NCBI GenBank assembly: GCA_037134755.1
Contig: JBAXLO010000145.1
Span: 1 to 11,901, forward strand
From: JBAXLO01 sp037134755
GTDB taxonomy: Bacteria > Bacteroidota > Bacteroidia > Bacteroidales > JACABE01
DNA length: 11,901 nt
Direction of reading: 5' to 3'
Part shown: piece after piece, positions 6,045-11,901 of the stretch
Numbering within the stretch: position 1 is the stretch's first letter
Layout of the letters: each line of letters begins with the position of its first letter
Program-made: the position numbers and the translations under genes
The notes under the pieces: model-generated
What the model saw: only the letters and a program-made list of their open reading frames with translations
What the model was told of the DNA's origin: nothing
Database searches by the model: none

Positions 6045-6605
6045 ATGAATTTACTTTTTTATTCAATATATTTTTTATGGTTTTTGTCAGAAGTATTACT
6101 CAATAGATTAATCCGTTCGGGGAAGTCAGATAAAAAAGCTAAAGATAAAAACACGGAAATTTATCTTTGGATGGCAGTTATTTTTACAATTACAATTAGT
6201 GTATACATATCAGCCGCTTATCCAACATTAGTAGTATATGATGATAGAATTAAATTAATAGGATTAATAATAATTGTATTAGGTGTAATATTTAGATTTA
6301 TTGCTATCAAACAATTGGGTAGATTTTTTACTGTAAATGTTACGATCCGTAATGATCATCAACTTATACAAAGCGGTCTTTATAAATATTTAAGACATCC
6401 TTCATACAGTGGATCTTTATTATCTTTTTTAGGCTTTGGAGTGTCATTAAATAATTGGTTAAGCATCATTTTTATTATTATTCCATATTTTATAGCTGTT
6501 ATGTATAGAATAAGTATTGAAGAGAAAGCTCTTACCGAGCAATTTGGCAAACAATATATTGATTATAAAAAACAAACTAAACGTCTAATTCCATTCTTAT
6601 ACTAA
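6045..6605 (+). CDS. Isoprenylcysteine carboxyl methyltransferase (ICMT)-like membrane protein
   Basis: The product is a 186-aa integral membrane protein with about four to five hydrophobic segments (about 1-20, 41-60, 69-90, and 124-154, which may be two helices). The C-terminal half has the family signature: GLYKYLRHPSYSG at 111-123, then RISIEEKAL (155-163), FG, and Y171/Y174 before TKRLIPF (178-184). In ICMT and related phospholipid methyltransferases this region binds S-adenosylmethionine at the membrane. Bacterial members are often annotated only as isoprenylcysteine methyltransferase family proteins because their substrate, perhaps a lipid or a small hydrophobic thiol or acid, is not known. 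It is first in a cluster with 4 bp to the next gene, so co-transcription is likely. Family is confident; substrate is not. Confidence 0.85.
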   Translation: MNLLFYSIYFLWFLSEVLLNRLIRSGKSDKKAKDKNTEIYLWMAVIFTITISVYISAAYPTLVVYDDRIKLIGLIIIVLGVIFRFIAIKQLGRFFTVNVTIRNDHQLIQSGLYKYLRHPSYSGSLLSFLGFGVSLNNWLSIIFIIIPYFIAVMYRISIEEKALTEQFGKQYIDYKKQTKRLIPFLY

Positions 6606-6609
6606 CGAA

Positions 6610-7107
6610 ATGAAACCAAGAATAGAAACTTTAATTAAAAAGATACTCATTGGAAAAAGAATTGCAATGACTTTTTCGGAAAATAAAACTTTTGATCTTT
6701 GGCATGGTTTTATGCCAAGACGAAAAGAAATAAAGAACAATATTGGCACTGATCTTTATTCAATAAAAGTGTATGAACCTTCTTACTTTACTAGTTTTAA
6801 TCCAGCGAAAGAATTTGATAATTGGGCAGCAGTTGAAGTAAAAGACTTTGATATTGTTCCAGAAGAAATGGAAACTATTATATTAAAGGAAGGATTGTAT
6901 GCCGTATTTAATTATAAAGGTTTAAGTACAGATGGCTCAATATTCCAATATATCTATTCAACTTGGTTGCCTAATTCGGATTATTTATTAGATGATAGAC
7001 CACATTTTGAAGTGTTAGGAGATAAATATAAGAATAATGATCCTAACTCTGAAGAGGAGATTTGGGTGCCGATAAAAAGAAAAGACTTCATGAATTCTTC
7101 TTATTAA
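6610..7107 (+). CDS. Free-standing GyrI-like/AraC effector-binding domain protein
   Basis: The product is 165 aa and almost entirely one GyrI-like small-molecule-binding domain, of the kind found at the C-terminus of AraC- and MerR-type regulators, here without a DNA-binding part. Supporting features are YSIKVYEPSYF near 50-60, WAAVEVKDF (72-80), IILKEGLYAVFNYKG (90-104), the helix IFQYIYSTWLPNSDYLL (111-127), RPHFEVLG (130-137) and the final EEEIWVPIK (148-156), where an acidic residue normally contacts cationic ligands. No signal peptide is present, so the protein is cytosolic. Free-standing members are thought to sequester or hydrolyse small molecules or to inhibit gyrase. The gene lies 4 bp after the methyltransferase-like gene and 10 bp before the glycosidase, so co-expression is likely. 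The ligand is unknown. Confidence 0.8.
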   Translation: MKPRIETLIKKILIGKRIAMTFSENKTFDLWHGFMPRRKEIKNNIGTDLYSIKVYEPSYFTSFNPAKEFDNWAAVEVKDFDIVPEEMETIILKEGLYAVFNYKGLSTDGSIFQYIYSTWLPNSDYLLDDRPHFEVLGDKYKNNDPNSEEEIWVPIKRKDFMNSSY

Positions 7108-7117
7108 TAAAACCACA

Positions 7118-10100
7118 ATGAGAAAACAACAATCACAAACAGTAGTTAAACAAATTGTTATTATTATTATTTTGTTTCTTACAAATAATATTATAGCTCA
7201 AACAAATCTTCCTTTAGGTTATCCTGATAGGACTGAAACTTTAGATGTGTTACCAGGATTTATAAACCCTCCTAAAGGTTATGGTGAAGTCCCATTTTAC
7301 TGGTGGCAAGGTGATACACTAACTCGCGAACGATTGTTGTGGCAACTTAACCAATTGCAGGAAAAAGGTATTTCTAGTCTTCAAATAAATTATAGTCATA
7401 CTGATGCAGGAGGAATTTCTTATGGACTTTCAAATCCAAGTAAACCTGCTCTTTTTACAGATGCATGGTGGGATTTGTTCAGATGGTTTGCAAATGAAGC
7501 ACAAAAGCGGGGAATGACTGTAAGCCTCAGTGATTATACTCTTGGGGTTGGTCAGGGCTTTGCAATGGACGAAGCTTTGAAAGAATATCCCGACCTGAAT
7601 GGGGCAGAACTTAATAAATCAGTTAAATACTTTAAAAAGAAGATAAATTGGGAGCTGCCTTCCGGCTTTCTCAATGTATCAGCTTACAAAATAAATTCGG
7701 ATAGTTCCTTACGAACAGATACACGTTTAATTTTGCTTCCTTTTGTAAAAGAAAATAAATTAAATTATGATTTTGGCGACGAAACATGGTGTGTTGTATG
7801 TGTATATAAAAAAGCTGTTATCCCTTCATATGATCCAATGAATCCTAAAAGTGGTAAAGCTTATTTACAGTATTTCTTTGATAAGTTTGAAAAAGCTCTA
7901 CCTCCTGAAACTCCAAAAGCCCTTAACTTCTTTTTTTCAGATGAACTTAATTTTCGTTTATATGGAAACTTATGGAATGAGAATTTCGCAGATGAGTTTA
8001 AGAAACGTAAAGGTTATGATGTGATTCCTTTTCTTGATGCTTTATATAATTATGTAGGCGACATTACTGCTAAGATTCGGCTTGATTACAATGATGTAAT
8101 AGTAAGTCTGAGTGAAGAAAATTTCTTTAAACCGGTTTATGATTGGCATCAGGACAGAGGTTTAATTTTTGGTTGCGATCATGGTGGACGTGGTAGAGAT
8201 GTAGCTGAGTTTGGTGATTATTTCCGAACTCAGAAATGGAATCAGGGTCCTGGTTCCGACCAACCGAATCTATCTAAAGATATTATTAAAGCTAAGGTAG
8301 CTTCTTCTATTTCTCACCTATATAATCGTCCACGTGTTTGGCTCGAAGGTTTTCATAGCAGTGGTTGGGGAACTACTTCTTCGGGTGTAACTGATGCGAT
8401 TTTTGGCAACTTTGTTGCAGGTTATAATCTTTTATCTTTTCACGGGCTTTATTATTCTACTCATGGTGGTTGGTGGGAATGGGCGCCTCCATGCAATCAC
8501 TTCCGAATGCCTTATTGGAAACATATAGATCCTCTGATGAATTGCATTCAAAGATTATCTTATGTTCTATCTCAAGGAAATCATTTATGTGATGTTGCAA
8601 TAATATATCCTACCGAACCTGTTGTTGCAAATATGGAAGGTGATAAATCTGTTGATATTGCTTTTAAAACAGGAACAATGTTATATGATAAAGGAATAGA
8701 TTTCGATTTTATTGATTTCGGTTCAATCTCTCGTTCTGAAGCAAAAAATGGCGAGTTACTTATATCAGGTGAGAAATATAAAGTACTTATTATTCCTTCT
8801 ATGAAAGTTATTAGATATGCTACACTTAAAAAACTCGAAGAGTATAAAAATGCAGGTGGAATAATAATCAATATTGGTGCTACTCCTGAAGCAACAGAAA
8901 GAAATGGAGCAAATGATACTGAAGTTATCAAATTAGTTAATTCTATTTTTGCTAAAAATAAAAATGTTATTAAATGTAAAGACTATAATAAAGTACTTTC
9001 AGCATTATCCGGATTATATACTCCTAACTTTAAAATATTAAGCAAAGTAAAAGAACGACCTTATGTGATGCATCGTATTGAAGGAAAACGTAACATTTAT
9101 GCTTTATATAATATCCCGAAAGGAACTAAATGTTTTTTAAAAGCAAAAGGAAACGTGCAACTTTGGAACCCATGGAATGGTAAAATAACTTCAATTACAA
9201 AGTTTACTAAACAAACAATAGAAGGAACTGAAATTAATCTTCCTTTATCCAATAAAGAACTTCAATTAATAGTTTTTTCTCCTGAAGACATTTTTGAAAA
9301 CTCGAATATTAAAGAAATGGATATTAAAACTAAGACTAAGCAAACAGTTTTAGATAACAATTGGGAATTTGAGTTAAAGCCTTCTCTAGATAATCAATGG
9401 GGAGATTTCCAACTGCCGGCGACGAAAGAAATGTTGGGAGCACAAGTTCGTCAGTTGTATTTTCAAGAAAATAAAGATTATAATGGTGGGAAAATATCTA
9501 TTGATAATAACTGGAAATATATTACATGTGGATATGGAACACAACTTCTTAAATTAGGGCCATTAGCAACACTACCTAATGAAGCAGATTTATTAAAAAT
9601 GATTCCAAACAATTTATCTAATCCAATAATAATTGATAAAAAGAAATACTTTTGGGAAGAATATAAGTTTTCATGGAAGCTTGGAGTTGAAGGTGATTAT
9701 GGACATCAAGGTTATCATGGATTGAAAGGAAATATGTATGATAACTTTATTAGATTAGGAGCTTTAGGCGAAGAAAAACACTCAAAGAAAAGGATTCCTG
9801 AGTCAGAAGGTAATTATTATATTCTTTACTCAACTGTTTTAGCACCTACTGATGGTAGTTTCGAACTTCTTACAGGAACTGTGAAACCACTATACTTATT
9901 AATAAATAGTATTAAAACAGAAATTAATAGCAAAACTGTTCAATTAAAGAAAGGAACAAATACAATACTTGCAGTATATAATAAAGCTTGCGAAACATAT
10001 TTAGTAGTCAGGAAACCTAATGTTGCATTTCCAATTAAACAAGAGCTTTCAATGTGTTGGTATCAAGACTCTGCATTATTACCTTTTGATTGTTCTCCTG

Positions 10101-10732
10101 TTACGCAAGCAAAATCCGGAATATATACATTTCAATCTGCACCTAGTCTTCAGTCTTTATCTTTTGCAGCTTACGGAAACGTTAAGTTATGGATTGATGG
10201 TATAGTTACTAATCCATTAGTTCTTAAAAAGAATTCTGATGGATTAATTTTTTATAAAGCAATAGTAAAAGATTTTAATGCTTCAACTTCCCAAGTAGTT
10301 TTAAAAATAGATTATCAATCTGGTTATATAGATGGTGCAGCAATACCTCAATATATCGAACAACAATGTGGCAAAGGAACTATTCAGCTTGGTGATTGGT
10401 CTAAAATTGATGGACTAAGAGCATATTCAGGTGGTGTTTTGTATGGTAAGACTATAAATTTTAATGCATATGAATTAAAAGGGAAGTTGGAGATTGATTT
10501 AGGTGATCTTGTTTCTTCTGCTGAGTTATTTATAAATGATAAAAGTGTCGGTATTAAATTAGCTCCTCCATGGCGATTTGATATAAAAGAATTTGCTAAA
10601 GAAGGCGATAATAAAATTGAGGTTTTAATTTATAATACTTTATCAAACAACTATACAAGCATTCCTACAAGATATAGAGGAGATATAAAATCCGGATTAA
10701 TTGGACCTGTAACTATAATAACAAATAAGTAA
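7118..10732 (+). CDS. Exported GH106-like glycoside hydrolase (alpha-L-rhamnosidase family)
   Basis: The 1204-aa product begins with a signal peptide (about 1-27, ending NNIIAQT). No lipobox cysteine and no type IX sorting domain is seen, so a periplasmic location is expected. The catalytic part (about 45-500) has GH106-like features: FINPPKGYGEVPFYWWQGDTLT (48-69), FFFSDELNF (271-279), FKKRKGYDVIPFL (294-306), FGDYFRTQKWNQGPGSDQPN (365-384), RVWLEGFHSSGWG (406-418) and a lid-like STHGGWWEWAPPCNHF (447-462). E276 and E410 are candidate catalytic acids, inferred from motif position. Around 553-588, KYKVLIIPSMKVIR and AGGIIINIG resemble the Rossmann-like domain that follows such barrels. The C-terminal 90 residues form a GH2-like sugar-binding sandwich (LEIDLGDLVSSAELFINDKSVG). 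Many relatives are only called glycosyl hydrolase, so rhamnose as the sugar is uncertain. No SusC/SusD pair or other glycosidase is nearby. Confidence 0.8.
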   Translation: MRKQQSQTVVKQIVIIIILFLTNNIIAQTNLPLGYPDRTETLDVLPGFINPPKGYGEVPFYWWQGDTLTRERLLWQLNQLQEKGISSLQINYSHTDAGGISYGLSNPSKPALFTDAWWDLFRWFANEAQKRGMTVSLSDYTLGVGQGFAMDEALKEYPDLNGAELNKSVKYFKKKINWELPSGFLNVSAYKINSDSSLRTDTRLILLPFVKENKLNYDFGDETWCVVCVYKKAVIPSYDPMNPKSGKAYLQYFFDKFEKALPPETPKALNFFFSDELNFRLYGNLWNENFADEFKKRKGYDVIPFLDALYNYVGDITAKIRLDYNDVIVSLSEENFFKPVYDWHQDRGLIFGCDHGGRGRDVAEFGDYFRTQKWNQGPGSDQPNLSKDIIKAKVASSISHLYNRPRVWLEGFHSSGWGTTSSGVTDAIFGNFVAGYNLLSFHGLYYSTHGGWWEWAPPCNHFRMPYWKHIDPLMNCIQRLSYVLSQGNHLCDVAIIYPTEPVVANMEGDKSVDIAFKTGTMLYDKGIDFDFIDFGSISRSEAKNGELLISGEKYKVLIIPSMKVIRYATLKKLEEYKNAGGIIINIGATPEATERNGANDTEVIKLVNSIFAKNKNVIKCKDYNKVLSALSGLYTPNFKILSKVKERPYVMHRIEGKRNIYALYNIPKGTKCFLKAKGNVQLWNPWNGKITSITKFTKQTIEGTEINLPLSNKELQLIVFSPEDIFENSNIKEMDIKTKTKQTVLDNNWEFELKPSLDNQWGDFQLPATKEMLGAQVRQLYFQENKDYNGGKISIDNNWKYITCGYGTQLLKLGPLATLPNEADLLKMIPNNLSNPIIIDKKKYFWEEYKFSWKLGVEGDYGHQGYHGLKGNMYDNFIRLGALGEEKHSKKRIPESEGNYYILYSTVLAPTDGSFELLTGTVKPLYLLINSIKTEINSKTVQLKKGTNTILAVYNKACETYLVVRKPNVAFPIKQELSMCWYQDSALLPFDCSPVTQAKSGIYTFQSAPSLQSLSFAAYGNVKLWIDGIVTNPLVLKKNSDGLIFYKAIVKDFNASTSQVVLKIDYQSGYIDGAAIPQYIEQQCGKGTIQLGDWSKIDGLRAYSGGVLYGKTINFNAYELKGKLEIDLGDLVSSAELFINDKSVGIKLAPPWRFDIKEFAKEGDNKIEVLIYNTLSNNYTSIPTRYRGDIKSGLIGPVTIITNK

Positions 10733-10752
10733 GTTGATATAAATATTGAGAA

Positions 10753-10778
10753 AAGATTGAATCTTATCATGTTTTTTT
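10753..10778 (+). terminator. Weak terminator-like element after the glycosidase
   Basis: AAGAT (10753-10757) and ATCTT (10761-10765) form a 5-bp stem with a TGA loop, and seven T residues follow at 10772-10778 after a 6-base gap. The stem is weak, so some readthrough into sucD is possible. Confidence 0.3.
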
Positions 10779-10783
10779 CTATT

Positions 10784-10811
10784 TTTGAAAACAATTTTTA
10801 ATTAATCTTTG
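10784..10811 (+). promoter_or_regulatory. Probable promoter of sucD
   Basis: AATCTTTG (10804-10811) matches TAnnTTTG except at the first base, and TTTG at 10784-10787 is a possible -33 element with a 16-bp gap. The predicted start, near 10818, is about 17 bp before the ATG. There is no Shine-Dalgarno sequence. Confidence 0.45.
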
Positions 10812-10834
10812 TTGTATTAAAAAACAATTAACAA

Positions 10835-11707
10835 ATGAGCGTACTCGTAAACAAAACTTCAAAAGTCCTGGTACAAGGTTTTACAGGCACAGAAGCTACT
10901 TACCATGCTTCACAAATGATAGAATACGGAACCGATGTTGTTGGAGGTGTTACTCCTGGCAAAGGTGGTCAAACACATCTTGATCGCCCTGTATTTAATA
11001 CTGTGGAAGAAGCTGTTAAAAAAACAGGTGCTAATGTTTCAATAATATTTGTACCCCCTGCTTTTGCTGCTGATGCTATTATGGAAGCTGCTGATGCCGG
11101 CATTAAACTAGTTGTATGCATTACAGAAGGTATTCCTACAAAAGATATGGTTACTGTAAAAACATATTTATCAGATAAAGATACTCGTTTAATTGGGCCT
11201 AATTGTCCTGGAATTATTACTCCTCCTAACACTAAAATTGGTATTATGCCTGGGTTTATACACACACCCGGTAAGATAGGTATTGTTTCGCGTTCAGGGA
11301 CTTTAGCTTATGAAGCAGTTGATCAGATTACCAAAGTTGGCTTAGGACAATCTACCGGTATAGGCGTTGGTGGCGATCCTGTTGGAGGTCTTTCTATTAA
11401 AGAAGCTGTTGAACTGTTTATGAATGATCCGGATACTGAAGGTATTGTTATGATAGGTGAAATAGGTGGAAATATGGAAACCGATGCTGCTTATTATATT
11501 AAAGAACATGGCACAAAACCTGTAGTTAGTTTTATTGCAGGAGCTACTGCCCCTAAAGGCAGAACTATGGGACATGCCGGAGCAATAGTTGGTGGTGTTG
11601 CAGATACTGCTCAAGCTAAGAAAGAAATTTTAAGAGAATGTGGTGTATATGTTGTAGATTCTCCAGCTGATATTGGAGTTACAATGATTAAATCGCTAAA
11701 AAAATAG
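10835..11707 (+). CDS. sucD: Succinate-CoA ligase (ADP/GDP-forming) alpha subunit
   Basis: The product is 290 aa, the normal family length. In the citric acid cycle the SucC/SucD complex converts succinyl-CoA plus NDP and phosphate to succinate, CoA and NTP, reversibly; the alpha subunit binds CoA and carries the phosphohistidine. Visible features: the N-terminal CoA-binding fold (VLVQGFTGTEATYHASQMIEYG, with GGVTPGKGG following), the GPNCPG turn with C124, GIVSRSGTLAYE at 149-160, GVGGDPVGG at 177-185, GEIGG at 208-212, and the active-site loop GHAGAIVGG with H247, which aligns with the catalytic histidine (His246) of E. coli SucD. All key residues are present. The beta subunit gene sucC is not adjacent: a glycosidase precedes and a terminator follows. 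SucC must be encoded elsewhere. Confidence 0.97.
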   Translation: MSVLVNKTSKVLVQGFTGTEATYHASQMIEYGTDVVGGVTPGKGGQTHLDRPVFNTVEEAVKKTGANVSIIFVPPAFAADAIMEAADAGIKLVVCITEGIPTKDMVTVKTYLSDKDTRLIGPNCPGIITPPNTKIGIMPGFIHTPGKIGIVSRSGTLAYEAVDQITKVGLGQSTGIGVGGDPVGGLSIKEAVELFMNDPDTEGIVMIGEIGGNMETDAAYYIKEHGTKPVVSFIAGATAPKGRTMGHAGAIVGGVADTAQAKKEILRECGVYVVDSPADIGVTMIKSLKK

Positions 11708-11742
11708 TATAGAGCCCATAACTTTTCTATATATTTAATGAG

Positions 11743-11775
11743 ACCTTCCTTGTATTAGTACTTGGAAGGTTTTTT
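11743..11775 (+). terminator. Rho-independent terminator of sucD
   Basis: A 7-bp perfect stem, ACCTTCC (11743-11749) with GGAAGGT (11764-11770), closes a 14-base loop and is followed by a T-run to 11775. It lies 35 bp after the sucD stop codon and makes sucD a single-gene unit. Confidence 0.85.
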
Positions 11776-11818
11776 AATTATAATAAGCTACTATATTTCA
11801 ATAACAAAAGTGTATAAA

Positions 11819-11901
11819 CGACACCGTTTGGTGCTTTCGCTAATAGAAAGAGAACCCAACGACACCGTTTGGTGCCTTCGCAAATTTAAAGAGAACCCAA
11901 C
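11819..11901. repeat. 41-bp tandem repeat running off the right edge
   Basis: Two full units (11819-11859 and 11860-11900) are in direct tandem, and the first base of a third may be at 11901. The units share CGACACCGTTTGGTGC at the start and AAAGAGAACCCAA at the end; they differ at four positions, all in the middle. Each contains the palindrome CACC-GTTT-GGTG. The tract is visibly richer in G and C than its surroundings. The period is not a multiple of three and the plus frame through the first unit stops in the second, so a repeat protein is unlikely. No unique spacers are present, so it is not a CRISPR array. Confidence 0.85.

Noticed and set aside
8581..8931. Minus-strand open frame, 116 codons
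   Set aside because: It is antisense to the GH106-like gene, with a serine/isoleucine-rich product typical of shadow frames. The frames at 10020-10205 (+), 10969-11265 (-) and 11342-11614 (-) are rejected for the same reason.
7118..10732. Polysaccharide utilisation locus
   Set aside because: No SusC/SusD-like pair, hybrid sensor or second carbohydrate enzyme flanks the glycosidase.
11819..11901. CRISPR array
   Set aside because: The units are contiguous 41-mers that differ at only four bases. There are no unique spacers of constant length and no cas gene in the window.

Overview
The window looks like chromosomal DNA of a Bacteroidota bacterium, probably of the Bacteroidales/Marinilabiliales kind. 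The grounds are strong AT-richness, several matches to the Bacteroidota -7 element TAnnTTTG, coding starts without Shine-Dalgarno sequences, and gene families typical of the phylum (a PAS/GAF/receiver/PEP-synthase-type fusion, a GH106-like exported glycosidase, an exported DUF3298 protein). No tRNA, rRNA, insertion sequence or phage gene was seen.

Layout. Positions 1-428 are mostly non-coding: a possible gene tail, a 7-bp microsatellite, a terminator, then a promoter and hairpin leading to an exported DUF3298/RsiV-like protein (429-1148, +). That gene looks like one unit of a mobile cassette: its stop codon lies inside an inverted copy of a left-flanking motif, a nested bulged hairpin follows, and a degenerate direct copy of the motif follows that. 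Positions 1149-1580 hold this structure and a probable terminator of the next gene.

On the minus strand lie a 1271-aa signalling protein (1581-5396; PAS, GAF-like, degenerate receiver, intact receiver, PEP-synthase-type nucleotide-binding domain, unassigned C-terminal domain) and, upstream of it, a small acid-tailed protein (5539-5886). A strong terminator separates them and the large gene has its own promoter. A 158-bp divergent region then leads to a tight plus-strand cluster: an isoprenylcysteine-methyltransferase-like membrane protein, a free-standing GyrI-like effector-binding protein and a 1204-aa GH106-like glycosidase, with gaps of 4 and 10 bp. Next comes sucD (succinyl-CoA ligase alpha subunit) with its own promoter and a clear terminator and no adjacent sucC. 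The window ends in at least two copies of a 41-bp tandem repeat that runs off the end.

Functional picture. The most unusual gene is the signalling fusion. It keeps the ATP-binding half of PEP synthase/pyruvate phosphate dikinase but shows neither the phosphohistidine domain nor the PEP-binding barrel, and puts this half under sensor and receiver domains. It is unlikely to be a normal metabolic dikinase. The cassette-like DUF3298 locus is the second most interesting element. The plus-strand cluster may join membrane-lipid or small-molecule modification with glycan breakdown, but that link rests on gene spacing alone.
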